A stretch of DNA of 64,000 nt, from positions 1,615,001 to 1,679,000 of the forward strand of contig NZ_CM001023.1 of NCBI RefSeq assembly GCF_000166275.1, read 5' to 3'. The DNA comes from Algoriphagus machipongonensis. GTDB taxonomy: Bacteria; Bacteroidota; Bacteroidia; Cytophagales; Cyclobacteriaceae. A model generated the notes under the pieces. The model was given only the letters and a program-made list of their open reading frames with translations, searched no databases and was not told the DNA's origin. Both the position numbers and the translations under genes were made by a program. Of the stretch, positions 10,940 through 19,788 are shown piece after piece. Each line of letters starts with the position of its first letter. Positions within the stretch are counted from its first letter, which is position 1.

Positions 10940-11365
10940 ATGAATTGGGGAAAAGGAATCATGTTATCCATTATAGGATTTATTTGCGTCGTCATGACGA
11001 TGGTGGTAATATCTGTACGAATGGATGGGATCGAGCTGGTTACAGATAGCTATTATGAAAAGGAAATTGTCTATCAAAATCAAATTGATAAAGAACAGGT
11101 TACTCTGGATCAAGGAAAGGATGTGATCAGTCTTAATTCGCAAAAAAAGGTTGTTCTGATAGATTTGCCCCATGGGGTGAAAGGAACTTTGCATTTGTAC
11201 CGACCATCGGATGTTAGCCTTGATAAAATCTTACCGTTACAGGGGAAAGAAAATGGTAAAATCGAGGTTCCGGTTGGGAAACTTAAGGCAGGGTATTGGA
11301 AAGCTCAATTGAATTGGGAAGAGAATGGCGTAGCTTATTACCAGGAAAAGAAAATGACTTTTTAA
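10940..11365 (+). CDS. ccoH: CcoH/FixH family protein
   Basis: A 141-residue protein with one N-terminal helix (residues 5-25) and a periplasmic FixH-type beta domain. The signature D-YYEKEIVYQNQIDKE follows the helix, as in FixH homologues, and a G-W--QL-W---G--Y line closes the domain. FixH works with the CcoI copper pump in oxidase assembly. It sits between ccoG and the SafE-type gene, with one base to the next start. Confidence 0.9.
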   Translation: MNWGKGIMLSIIGFICVVMTMVVISVRMDGIELVTDSYYEKEIVYQNQIDKEQVTLDQGKDVISLNSQKKVVLIDLPHGVKGTLHLYRPSDVSLDKILPLQGKENGKIEVPVGKLKAGYWKAQLNWEENGVAYYQEKKMTF

Positions 11366-11366
11366 G

Positions 11367-12071
11367 ATGCTTTGGACTGCTATAGTTTTAGGGTTTTTAG
11401 GTTCATTCCATTGCGTAGGAATGTGCGGTCCTATTGCCTTGGCAGTTGGGGGTTCAAACAAGAATACTTTTCTTTTAAAGAAGATGATCTATCATTTCGG
11501 ACGTAGTTTAACGTACGCCTTATTAGGATTGATTGTAGGAAGTTTGGGGTTTTCTTTGGCCTTGGCAGGAATACAACAAGGCTTATCTATTGCCATGGGT
11601 GTGGCAATTGTGATTTTGGCGATTAGCTTTAAAAAGTCTGATCTATTAATGGAGAAATCATTTTTTTCCAACTTTATCCTTTGGATAAAAAGAAAGCTGG
11701 GATTCTATATTAAATCTGGAAAAACTTCTGCCTATTTGACTACAGGGATGATCAATGGACTATTGCCTTGTGGTATGGTCTATATGGCACTTGTAGCAGC
11801 TTTAGGGATGCAAAATCCCTGGACAGGGGCAGCATATATGTTTTTCTTCGGGCTAGGAACTATACCTCTATTGCTAATACTCATGTTTTCTGGCAGTCTT
11901 TTTTCAATTCAAACCAGAGTAAAACTCCAATCTTTGATTCCTTATTTGGGAGTCTTAATTGGAGTGTTATTTATTTTTCGGGGTTTAGGTCTTGGAGGTT
12001 TTGGTTTGAGCCCTGAAATCCAACTTTATGAGTATGGCACCCAACAAGTTGAAATAACTGTTTGCCGTTAG
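11367..12071 (+). CDS. Sulfite exporter TauE/SafE-family membrane protein of the cbb3 cluster
   Basis: A 234-residue polytopic protein with about six helices. The N-terminal signature LGSFHCVGMCGPIALAV and the inner repeat GLLPCGMVYMAL match the SafE branch (COG2836) that accompanies ccoGH and is thought to help copper or thiol delivery during cbb3 biogenesis. Sulfite transport is a family label, not a supported function here. Last gene of the block, one base after ccoH. Its 3' end overlaps the convergent hemN by four bases, and no hairpin terminator separates them. Confidence 0.85.
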   Translation: MLWTAIVLGFLGSFHCVGMCGPIALAVGGSNKNTFLLKKMIYHFGRSLTYALLGLIVGSLGFSLALAGIQQGLSIAMGVAIVILAISFKKSDLLMEKSFFSNFILWIKRKLGFYIKSGKTSAYLTTGMINGLLPCGMVYMALVAALGMQNPWTGAAYMFFFGLGTIPLLLILMFSGSLFSIQTRVKLQSLIPYLGVLIGVLFIFRGLGLGGFGLSPEIQLYEYGTQQVEITVCR

Positions 12072-13426
12072 ATAGCCTTGCTAAAAAGCTGTCTTTGGGT
12101 TTTGCTTTCAGCGAGTTTTAGGTCAAACTGCATGCAGATATGCCTGATCACCGCGATCCCTTGAGAATTCACCTTTAGCTTACTTTTATCTATTGAAAGT
12201 AAACCTTCCCATTGCATCTCTTTTAGGTTGAAGATTTGTTTTTCATTTAAACTTTCCCAGATATCTAAAGGGATTTCTGCTTGGTGTTGACAAATAATAT
12301 CCAATATAATTTCACGTACAATGATATCTTTTTCACTCAAGAGATGACCTTTTTGAAAAGCCCAGGAGTCATTATTTATCATACCCTGATATGCCTCAAT
12401 GTTTTTCTCATTCTGTGCATAGGCCAAATGAATATCGCTGATACTACTAGCTCCTAATCCAATAAGGATTTTAGAGGGAGAAGTGGTGTATCCCATGAAG
12501 TTTCGATGTAAGGTGTCGTTTGTTTTGGCAGTATAAAGAGGGTCGTTAGGAAGCGCAAAATGGTCCATTCCTATTTCTCTATAACCTATTTTGATCAAAT
12601 TTGCTTTACCAAATTCATATAACTCTCTTTTTTGATTGTCATTGGGTAAGTAGCTTTCATAGCTTTTTTGTGCTGGAAAAACACTTGGAAGATGTGCGTA
12701 GGAATAAAAGGCAATTCGATCTGGACGCAACATCTTAACTTTCTCGAAAGTAGTGTATAAGGTGTCCAATGTTTGATGAGGAAGCCCATAAATGAGATCG
12801 AAATTAACCGATTGATACCCTGTTTGCCTAGCAATTGTAGTGGCTTCTTGGACTTTCTCAAATGGCTGGATTCTATGAATTGCTTGCTGAACTTTCATAT
12901 CAAAATCCTGAATCCCATAGCTGACCCGATCAAAGCCTAGTTTATGTAATTCTTCCAAATGCTCTAAGGTGGTATTGTTGGGGTGCCCCTCAAAACTGAA
13001 TTCGGCATCATCCATAACCTCCGAGGAATTTAGAATTTCTTGAAGGAAAAAAGAAAGTGATGAAGGTTTGAAGAAGGTTGGAGTTCCACCACCCAAATGT
13101 ATTCCTGCGAGTTTTGGTTTTTCGCTAAATAGCTCAAGGTATCTTTTCCATTCTAATAGGATGGAATTTAAATAAGGTATTTCTACCTCATGATTTTTTG
13201 TGATCCTCTTATTACAACCACAATAAGTGCAAAGACTCTCGCAAAAAGGAAGGTGTATATAAAGTGTAATCCCTTTACTTTTTCCATAAAGTTTAAATGC
13301 TTCTTTCACTTTGTTTTCCCAATCCTCTGAACTGATATTGTTATCCCAAAGGGGGACGGTTGGGTAGGAAGTGTACCTTGGTGCAGGTTTATTGTACTTT
13401 TGAATTAATTCTGGGGATAGCTTCAT
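12068..13426 (-). CDS. hemN: HemN, oxygen-independent coproporphyrinogen III dehydrogenase
   Basis: A 452-residue radical SAM enzyme converting coproporphyrinogen III to protoporphyrinogen IX without oxygen. The cluster motif is C62-x3-C66-x2-C69, with the extra C71 typical of genuine HemN. It also shows PRYTSYPT at residues 16-23, the glycine motif GGGTPTFF, and GLGASSIS. This distinguishes it from HemW, which lacks the N-terminal PRYTSYP segment. Convergent with the cbb3 block, whose haems it helps supply, and preceded by an FNR-like box. Confidence 0.94.
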   Translation of the reverse strand: MKLSPELIQKYNKPAPRYTSYPTVPLWDNNISSEDWENKVKEAFKLYGKSKGITLYIHLPFCESLCTYCGCNKRITKNHEVEIPYLNSILLEWKRYLELFSEKPKLAGIHLGGGTPTFFKPSSLSFFLQEILNSSEVMDDAEFSFEGHPNNTTLEHLEELHKLGFDRVSYGIQDFDMKVQQAIHRIQPFEKVQEATTIARQTGYQSVNFDLIYGLPHQTLDTLYTTFEKVKMLRPDRIAFYSYAHLPSVFPAQKSYESYLPNDNQKRELYEFGKANLIKIGYREIGMDHFALPNDPLYTAKTNDTLHRNFMGYTTSPSKILIGLGASSISDIHLAYAQNEKNIEAYQGMINNDSWAFQKGHLLSEKDIIVREIILDIICQHQAEIPLDIWESLNEKQIFNLKEMQWEGLLSIDKSKLKVNSQGIAVIRHICMQFDLKLAESKTQRQLFSKAI

Positions 13427-13441
13427 TCCATTCTCTTTTTA

Positions 13442-13449
13442 CAAAAATG
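13442..13449 (-). promoter_or_regulatory. -7-like box (CATTTTTG) of the hemN promoter
   Basis: Read on the minus strand this is CATTTTTG, one mismatch from TAnnTTTG, 15 bases before the hemN ATG. No -33 TTTG is seen, again fitting activation from the upstream FNR-like box. Confidence 0.45.
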
Positions 13450-13493
13450 GGGAGAAGCAAAGTAGGATTCAGTGACCAGATTAAGTCAAAAAC

Positions 13494-13507
13494 CTGATTA
13501 AAATCAG
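13494..13507 (-). promoter_or_regulatory. FNR-like box upstream of hemN
   Basis: CTGAT-TAAA-ATCAG, an inverted repeat with the TGAT-N4-ATCA core of FNR sites. Its centre (13500.5) is 58.5 bases from the last base of the hemN -7-like box, identical to the spacing in front of the cbb3 cluster. Confidence 0.65.
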
Positions 13508-13553
13508 TTATTGGATAAGGTTAGTTTGAATTAGTAAGAAGGTGGGTTTTTCT

Positions 13554-14597
13554 TTAATCCAATAAGAAATTGTTCAAGAAACTACTTTTCAGTAAGAGCC
13601 AAATAAAGAATAGAACCATACCCCAGAATAAATAAACCCGATAGTAATCTGAGGTTTCTTTATATCTGTTTTCCAGGATTTCTGCTTTTTCCATAGTATC
13701 AATCCTGTCAAAAATATTATTCAATGTACCTCCATCAGAAGCTCTGAAAAATTCACCATTTCCAATTTTGGCTATTTCCCTAAGATTAGTTTCATCAAGA
13801 TAGCTTTCTACCATCTGAGGTCTTCCAAAAAAGTCTGTTCCATAGGGTACCATTCCATCTTTACCTACCGCGATGGTGTAAATCTTAATGTCTAGTGCAG
13901 AAGCCAGTTGAGCAGCAAATAAAGGGTCTACATTACCAGCATTACTTTCACCATCACTTAGCAATATTAATACCTTAGAAGCAGATTCAGATTCTTTCAT
14001 TCGATTGGTGGCAGATGCGATTGCCGAACCGATGGCAGTTCCTTTTGCTTCCATCATGTTGAAGGAAATATCTTGAATGAGGTCAGTGAGTAATTTGTAA
14101 TCATTGGTAAGTGGAGCCAAGGAGTAGGCTTCACCAGCAAATACCACCATACCTATTCTATCACCAAAACGACCATTAATAAAGTCAATCGCTGTAGCTT
14201 TAGCAGCTTCCAGTCGATTGGGTTTAAAATCCTGCAAATCCATGGATTCTGAAATATCCATGACTAGCATGATATCAATACCTTCAGTAAATTGTTCTAC
14301 TCTTTCATTACTTTTTTGCGGTCTTGCCAAAGCAATAATGACCATTATCAGAGCTAGGAAGAAAAAACCTGTAGGTATTAACCTAAGGTAAGTCCAAGGG
14401 TTATTATTGGCTACCTTTTTAGGCAGAGAAAGCTCCAGAACCGGGTTCTTTAAGAATTTGACAAACTTTCTAAAAAGCATCAACAAAGGAATGATCCAAA
14501 GTAGATTAAGAACCCAAAGATTAGCCCATTCGTAGGTTTTTAAGGTCTCTGGAAAAAACCAAGACCAGCTAAAGAATTCAGCTATTTGCTCTTGCAT
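13554..14597 (-). CDS. batA: BatA-like von Willebrand factor A domain protein
   Basis: A 347-residue inner-membrane protein. Two helices lie near the N terminus (about 29-47 and 73-93) and one at the C terminus (about 318-338), enclosing a VWA domain. The MIDAS motif is DISES near residue 115, followed by DFKPNRLEAAKATAIDFI and DRIGMVVFAGEAYSLAPLT, the BatA signature. Bat proteins are linked to aerotolerance and envelope stress in Bacteroidota; the biochemical role is unknown. It overlaps the upstream gene by 20 bases and ends the operon; no batB, batC or batD follows. Confidence 0.88.
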   Translation of the reverse strand: MQEQIAEFFSWSWFFPETLKTYEWANLWVLNLLWIIPLLMLFRKFVKFLKNPVLELSLPKKVANNNPWTYLRLIPTGFFFLALIMVIIALARPQKSNERVEQFTEGIDIMLVMDISESMDLQDFKPNRLEAAKATAIDFINGRFGDRIGMVVFAGEAYSLAPLTNDYKLLTDLIQDISFNMMEAKGTAIGSAIASATNRMKESESASKVLILLSDGESNAGNVDPLFAAQLASALDIKIYTIAVGKDGMVPYGTDFFGRPQMVESYLDETNLREIAKIGNGEFFRASDGGTLNNIFDRIDTMEKAEILENRYKETSDYYRVYLFWGMVLFFIWLLLKSSFLNNFLLD

Positions 14598-15474
14598 GAT
14601 CCAGTTTTTTTAATTTTTCTAAATGCTTTTCTTTTGCGACTTGAAGTAGGAAGTCGGTAGCCTCATTGCTTTTTTCGGTTCCCCCTGCGTAAATAATCAA
14701 ATCAATGGCTCGGAGTGCCTTAAATACTTCCTGATCTCCCATTTTTTCACCAATCTCACTTGAAGTCCATTCTTGGAACGGTTGCTTTGTAAGATGTTCC
14801 ATGTAAGATTTCCATAGACCTTGAACTTCATCAGCACGTTGCAAAGTAGGATTGGCCTCCAAGTCTGAGGTTTGCTTTTTCCAATCCTTTTCAAATTTAT
14901 TCCAGCGTCTTTTCTCCCTGCGATCTTTCAATAATCGTTTGATTCTATCCGCAAATAAGAAATAGAAGACAATTAGAAGAAGAAGAACTCCTCCCAAAAC
15001 GACTGCAATAACAATCCAATTAGTAGGTTTTTCTAAAGGCTGATAAACGTTGTTTTCTCGAAAAGCAGGCTTTTCAGGAATACTGTCCAAAGTTAATTTC
15101 AGCTTAAGTTCAGCCTCCAGCGGGAAATGAGTTATACTGTCATATCTGGCAATCTCATAAACAGGAAGAGATAGGTAAACACTGGGTTCCAGAGAGAAGT
15201 TTGAAACATAATAGATCGAACTATCTTGTGTTATACCCTCTGCAGTGCTAGAAATAAATGTCTTTTTCTCCAAAAGAACCAATGGAGAAAAGTCATATAC
15301 AGAATCAGGAAAAATTAATTGTTTATCTTCTGGGTAGGTAGCTTTTAGTACATACCCAACACGTTCTCCTAATTTGGCAGAATCTTGAAGGAAATACCCA
15401 TTCACATTTACTTCTTGCGCAAAAGTGATGATTGGGAAAAAGAATAAAAGAAGTGTCTTGCTGATTTTACCCAC
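14578..15474 (-). CDS. Bat-operon membrane protein, DUF4381/BatD-like
   Basis: A 298-residue protein with a signal peptide (LLLFFFPIITFAQ), an extracytoplasmic beta-rich domain to about residue 150, one helix near 152-172, and a charged cytoplasmic tail rich in R, K and E. This layout and its place between DUF58 and BatA match the DUF4381-type component of Bat operons. The start is GTG at 15474, overlapping the DUF58 stop region by eight bases; no in-frame ATG gives the signal peptide. Molecular function unknown. Confidence 0.7.
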   Translation of the reverse strand: MGKISKTLLLFFFPIITFAQEVNVNGYFLQDSAKLGERVGYVLKATYPEDKQLIFPDSVYDFSPLVLLEKKTFISSTAEGITQDSSIYYVSNFSLEPSVYLSLPVYEIARYDSITHFPLEAELKLKLTLDSIPEKPAFRENNVYQPLEKPTNWIVIAVVLGGVLLLLIVFYFLFADRIKRLLKDRREKRRWNKFEKDWKKQTSDLEANPTLQRADEVQGLWKSYMEHLTKQPFQEWTSSEIGEKMGDQEVFKALRAIDLIIYAGGTEKSNEATDFLLQVAKEKHLEKLKKLDHARANS

Positions 15475-16345
15475 GCTTCATTCTTTTATTTCGGTATTTG
15501 AATAATTCAATCAAAGGCGCTACAATATCATCTGAAGTATCGATTTTGAGATAGTTAATCTGATTTTTCTTACAGATTTCTTGCAGGTTTACCCTTTCGG
15601 AAGAAAAAGTATCTGCAATTTTTTTAGAAAAACTTCCAAAAGCAGTATTAACCCACGTGGTCTTGCCTTCCTCTTTGTCATAAATAGGGATTATTCCCAA
15701 TGCAGGTAAGGCAGATTCCCTGGGATCTGTAAGTTGGATAGCGACTAAGTCATGTCGCTCTGCCAATGCTCTAAAGGGCCTTTCATAACCCTCATCAATA
15801 AAATCTGATATCACAATAATGACACTTCGTTTTTTGATCATGTTCAGAGAGAAGGTAAACATGGAGTTAAGGTCTGTCTTGTAAGACTTGTTTTCATGGT
15901 CAAAAATTCCCCTGATGATTTTAACTCCTTGTTTTGGGCCTTTTCCAGGCATGATGATATTTTCTTTCTGATCAGAATAACTGATCAAAGCTACCTGACT
16001 ACCATCAAAAACTGCTGCAAGATTTAAGACTCCTGCAATAATTTTACCCTGATCAATCTTCTTATTACCTGCTTGGCCAATATCTTGACTCCCGCTGATA
16101 TCTAATAAAAAGTATACACATTGATCCTTATCTTCTCGGAAAGTCTTTACGAAGGTGCCATGACCTTTTGCTGATACTTTCCATTCGATGGTTCTGACGT
16201 CATCACCATACTGATATGGACGCAAATCATCAAATTCTAGACCCGAACCTTTGAACAGAGATTGGTAATCTCCTTGAAGGTGGTTGTTAGCCACTTTTCG
16301 GATCATTATCTCATATTTTCGAAGTTTACTGAATAGTTGATTCAT
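15467..16345 (-). CDS. DUF58 domain-containing protein (Bat operon)
   Basis: A 292-residue soluble protein with the DUF58 signature GSGLEFDDLRPYQYGDDVRTIEW at about residues 33-55 (given as positions and key residues GxxxE-D-R-Y--GDD-R-IdW), followed by a VWA-like fold with FLLDISGSQ. DUF58 proteins usually partner a MoxR AAA ATPase encoded just upstream; none is present here. First gene of a three-gene operon with the DUF4381-like gene and batA. A 106-base divergent region separates it from the DUF4296 gene. Confidence 0.88.
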   Translation of the reverse strand: MNQLFSKLRKYEIMIRKVANNHLQGDYQSLFKGSGLEFDDLRPYQYGDDVRTIEWKVSAKGHGTFVKTFREDKDQCVYFLLDISGSQDIGQAGNKKIDQGKIIAGVLNLAAVFDGSQVALISYSDQKENIIMPGKGPKQGVKIIRGIFDHENKSYKTDLNSMFTFSLNMIKKRSVIIVISDFIDEGYERPFRALAERHDLVAIQLTDPRESALPALGIIPIYDKEEGKTTWVNTAFGSFSKKIADTFSSERVNLQEICKKNQINYLKIDTSDDIVAPLIELFKYRNKRMKRG

Positions 16346-16439
16346 TCCGGGTGATTTGAACCGCCTAAGTTAAAGTACTAGGACGAATTATAAAATCTGA
16401 GTTATATAAAGGGAGAAGGAAATATCCGTTAAAAAACCA

Positions 16440-16447
16440 TAATTTTG
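16440..16447 (+). promoter_or_regulatory. -7 box (TAATTTTG) before the DUF4296-mutS2 operon
   Basis: Exact TAnnTTTG match. It ends only four bases before the GTG start, so transcripts from it would be leaderless or would start at the ATG at 16464. No TTTG is found at the -33 distance. Confidence 0.45.
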
Positions 16448-16451
16448 AGTT

Positions 16452-16811
16452 GTGAAACGAATAATGCTAGTTTGCTTAAGTATTCTTTTGCTCTTCGGAT
16501 GCAGTAAGAATAATAAACCAGAAGGACTCCTTAGTGAGGATAAAATGGTTAATGTCCTGGTAGATATACACTTGACAGAAGGGATTGCCAGTGCCCTGCC
16601 TATCTCATTCGATTCTTCAGAGGTGCTTTATACTTTAATGGAAAAAGAACTCTTTGAAAAACACCAAGTAGAAGATTCTGTTTTCACTAATAGCCTCAGA
16701 TATTACTTACAGTACCCAAAAGTGATGGATGAAATGTATGAACGAGTCCTTGACTCATTGGCGTCAAAAGAAACAGAAGGAATCAAAAAAGATCCAGGAG
16801 AAATTTTCTAA
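16452..16811 (+). CDS. DUF4296 family lipoprotein
   Basis: A 119-residue lipoprotein. The short signal ILLLFGCSK gives a lipobox cysteine at residue 17. It is followed by the DUF4296 pattern LLSEDKMVNVLVDIHLTEGIA and a helical remainder including YYLQYPKVMDEMYERVLDSL. The family is restricted to Bacteroidota and its function is unknown. GTG at 16452 gives a KR-containing signal peptide and is preferred; ATG at 16464 is the alternative and fits the close -7 box better. Its stop overlaps the mutS2 start by one base (TAATG). Confidence 0.8.
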   Translation: MKRIMLVCLSILLLFGCSKNNKPEGLLSEDKMVNVLVDIHLTEGIASALPISFDSSEVLYTLMEKELFEKHQVEDSVFTNSLRYYLQYPKVMDEMYERVLDSLASKETEGIKKDPGEIF

Positions 16812-19201
16812 TGCAATATCCAACCAATTTAGATCATAAAATAAATTTTATTAAAGTAAAAGAACTGCTTAAGGAAGAATGTACCTCTGCCTTGGGAAGA
16901 AGCTTTGTAGATAAAATTTCCTTTTCATCGGACCCCAGATTGGTAACCAAACTTCTGGATCAAACAGAAGAGTTTTTTAATATTCTGATTTCAGGAGAGG
17001 TTTTTCCCTCCTCTAATTTTACAAACCTACATCCGTATTTAGAGAAAGCGAAGTTGGAAGGAGCTTATCTAGATGAAGAAGATTTTCATGAAATAAAATT
17101 GTCCTTGCAGACTTTGAAAGGATGTGTTGCTTTCTTTCAAAAGTTTGGAGAAGAATACCCTGCTTTAAGTCAATTGCTAGGGATGCTTTTGGACTTGGAT
17201 TTAGGTTTACTGAAAAGTATCGAGCAAGTAGTAGATGAGAAAGGTAAAATAAGAAGTAATGCCAGCAAGGACCTTCAATTGATTCGAAACCAAATCATCT
17301 ATGAAGAGGGCCGACTCAGGAAAGTCATGGAAAGAATTTTTCGGGAAGCCAGAGCAAAAGGTTTGACTCCTGAGGACACTGGGATGACGATTAGGGGAGG
17401 TAGAATGGTGATTCCGATTGCAGCTGAAAATAAGAGAAAACTCCGTGGTTTTATTCATGATGAATCCGCAACAGGCCAAACAGTTTTTATGGAGCCTGAG
17501 GAAGCGCTGGATATCAACAATGAGATTCGGGATTTAGAATACATGGAGCGACGTGAGATAATAAAAATACTCACAGAACTCACCAATAAACTAAGGCCTG
17601 CTATTCCTACTTTAAGAAAGGCCACAAACTATTTGGGTTTGATGGACTTTATTCGAGCTAAGGCTAAGTTTGCCCAAAAAACAGAAAGCGTTAAGCCCGT
17701 AATAACCAAAGAAAGGCAACTCATATGGACTAAGGCCCGCCATCCAATTTTGGAAATGGCCTTAAAGGCTCAAGGGAAAAAAATAGTGCCTTTGGATGTC
17801 AAGCTGATAGGGCAAGAACGACTTTTAGTAATCTCTGGACCCAATGCAGGTGGTAAGTCGGTTACATTAAAAACCGTAGCCTTGCTTCAATATATGCTAC
17901 AATGCGGACTTTTAATTCCTGTCCATCCGGATTCTAAAAGCTCTCTTTTCGATAATTTTTTCATTGATATTGGAGATGAGCAAAACCTAGAAAATGACCT
18001 CAGTACCTACAGCTCGCATTTGATGAGCATGAAGAATTTTTCTCAGTTCGCTAATAAGAAAACCATTCTTTTCATAGATGAATTCGGTACGGGAACTGAG
18101 CCGCAATTTGGGGGTGCCATTGCGGAATCTATCCTGTTAGATTTGAATAAAGCCGGAGCATTTGGGATTGTTACCACTCACTATGGAAATTTAAAGCAAA
18201 TTGCCAATAAAAATCAAGGCTTGGTAAATGGAGCCATGCGTTATGATGTGGACAAGCTAGAGCCATTATATCAACTTGAAATTGGTAAGCCAGGTTCTTC
18301 TTTTGCCTTGGAAATAGCCTCAAAAATAGGCATCTCCAAAGAGATCCTGCAGTATGCAAAAGACCATATTGGTGAAGAGAGAGTTCGGTACGATCGTTTG
18401 CTAACGCAATTGGAGAATGAGAAAAATCAATATTCAACTTTATTGGCAGAGGCAAAGTCAAAGGAGATTTTACTCAAAACCCGTTTGAGAGAATACAATG
18501 ACCTGAAGGAAACTTTAGAGCAAACTAAGAAACGCTACATTCAGGAAGCTAAGCAAGAAGCAAAATCCCTTTTAGATCAGGCAAATAAAAAGATCGAAGC
18601 AACAATCAGAGAGATTAAAGAGGGGAAGGCTGAGAAGGAAGTTACCAAGCAGCTTAGGAAGGATTTGGATGAGTTTAAACAAGTGGTGAAGCCTGAAAAG
18701 CTTGCTGTCAAAGATCCGGAAGTGGTAGTTGTCGGTGGAAAAATCCAAACTGGAGACTGGGTAAGATTAAAAGATAATGGTGCTGTTGCGCAGGTGCTTG
18801 AAATTAAAAATAAGGAAGTTGAAATTTCTATTGGTGAGTTGAAGTCAAAAGTCAAACTTTCAAGACTTGAAAAAATCTCTCAAACCCAAAAGAAAAAAGA
18901 ATTGAAATCCGTGGTGAAAGGAGGGAACTTCAACTCGAATCAAAAGATGATGGATTTTTCGCCCAATTTAGATCTGAGAGGGAAAAGAGGAGAAGAAGTG
19001 CTTTCTATCATTCAAACTTTTGTAGATGAGGGATATATGCTAGGGGTAAAAGATCTTCGAGTAGTGCATGGCAAAGGAGATGGGATCCTTCGAGAAATCA
19101 CAAGAAACTTACTCAGGACTATGCCTCAAGTAGGAAAAATGGAAGACGAACATGCTGATCGTGGAGGAGCAGGAGTAACCCTAATTACATTAAAACAATA
19201 A
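16811..19201 (+). CDS. mutS2: MutS2 family endonuclease/ATPase
   Basis: A 796-residue MutS2 protein. Such proteins suppress homologous recombination and, in Gram-positive species, act on collided ribosomes. The N-terminal coiled/clamp domain has no MutS mismatch-recognition domain. The ATPase has Walker A GPNAGGKS near residue 343, then DIGDEQNLENDLSTYSSHL and FIDEFGTGTEP. A long coiled coil (about 520-630) leads to a KOW-like segment and a C-terminal Smr nuclease domain with LDLRGKRGEE and VVHGKGDGILRE. Length is normal. Translationally coupled to the DUF4296 gene. Confidence 0.95.
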   Translation: MQYPTNLDHKINFIKVKELLKEECTSALGRSFVDKISFSSDPRLVTKLLDQTEEFFNILISGEVFPSSNFTNLHPYLEKAKLEGAYLDEEDFHEIKLSLQTLKGCVAFFQKFGEEYPALSQLLGMLLDLDLGLLKSIEQVVDEKGKIRSNASKDLQLIRNQIIYEEGRLRKVMERIFREARAKGLTPEDTGMTIRGGRMVIPIAAENKRKLRGFIHDESATGQTVFMEPEEALDINNEIRDLEYMERREIIKILTELTNKLRPAIPTLRKATNYLGLMDFIRAKAKFAQKTESVKPVITKERQLIWTKARHPILEMALKAQGKKIVPLDVKLIGQERLLVISGPNAGGKSVTLKTVALLQYMLQCGLLIPVHPDSKSSLFDNFFIDIGDEQNLENDLSTYSSHLMSMKNFSQFANKKTILFIDEFGTGTEPQFGGAIAESILLDLNKAGAFGIVTTHYGNLKQIANKNQGLVNGAMRYDVDKLEPLYQLEIGKPGSSFALEIASKIGISKEILQYAKDHIGEERVRYDRLLTQLENEKNQYSTLLAEAKSKEILLKTRLREYNDLKETLEQTKKRYIQEAKQEAKSLLDQANKKIEATIREIKEGKAEKEVTKQLRKDLDEFKQVVKPEKLAVKDPEVVVVGGKIQTGDWVRLKDNGAVAQVLEIKNKEVEISIGELKSKVKLSRLEKISQTQKKKELKSVVKGGNFNSNQKMMDFSPNLDLRGKRGEEVLSIIQTFVDEGYMLGVKDLRVVHGKGDGILREITRNLLRTMPQVGKMEDEHADRGGAGVTLITLKQ

Positions 19202-19230
19202 AAGGGAGCATTTGCTCCCTTTTATTGTTT
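19201..19230 (+). terminator. Intrinsic terminator after mutS2
   Basis: AAAGGGAGCA and TGCTCCCTTT form a ten-pair stem with a short loop, followed by a T-rich stretch. It begins at the last base of the mutS2 stop codon and may also serve the convergent lipoprotein gene. Confidence 0.85.
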
Positions 19231-19246
19231 TTATCCTACTAGCTTA

Positions 19247-19729
19247 TTATTTCTTGACCAAGTCAAATTCATAGGCTCCAGCAACTGCGGAGGTGCCGTT
19301 TTGTCTTGCCCCAGGTACCGAAATAGTAAATATCAATTTTAAATTATCACCTGTTCTGGTGAAAGACATTTCTCTTTCTGCGGCAGGCTTACTGCCAGAA
19401 AGCATGATTTTATCAAAATTATCCCCTTCAAAAGTCCAGTTTCCTGCAGCATCAAAAAGCTCATTGCTGTTTTTGCTACTATAGGATTTCGAACCACTGG
19501 AATTTAATGTTAGCTCAAAATTTTGATAGATGTCTGTAACAGCTGTCCCGTCTCTTTTTACCGTTCCACCTCCAGAGATCTCCCAAGTCAATGAGCCTTC
19601 TCCACTTAATTCTTCCAAAGCTATTTCTTCCGGAGTTTTCTGATCTGGTTCTGGACTGTCATTCCAGCAACTTTGGAGCAAAATCAAAGAAAAGAATATA
19701 GCAAAAACAGGTAGTTTTGAAGATTTCAT
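19247..19729 (-). CDS. Hypothetical lipoprotein
   Basis: A 160-residue lipoprotein with signal MKSSKLPVFAIFFSLILLQS and lipobox cysteine at 21. A PEPDQKTPEE linker precedes a beta-rich domain with repeated short strands (SLTWEISGGG, NFELTLNSSG, NWTFEGDNFDKIMLSGSKP). It resembles the many lipocalin-like or DUF-type lipoproteins of Bacteroidota, but I do not recognise a family. Single gene with no obvious partner; 59 bases separate its start from the end of the ABC ATPase gene. Confidence 0.7.
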   Translation of the reverse strand: MKSSKLPVFAIFFSLILLQSCWNDSPEPDQKTPEEIALEELSGEGSLTWEISGGGTVKRDGTAVTDIYQNFELTLNSSGSKSYSSKNSNELFDAAGNWTFEGDNFDKIMLSGSKPAAEREMSFTRTGDNLKLIFTISVPGARQNGTSAVAGAYEFDLVKK

Positions 19730-19788
19730 ATAAAAACTAATTGCATCAATTGAGATTAAATATACACAAGTATTGGGAAACCTTTTGC

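Noticed and set aside
11367..12071. Literal reading as a sulfite exporter
   Set aside because: The HCVGMCGP signature and ccoGH context indicate the cbb3-associated SafE branch; sulfite transport is not supported.
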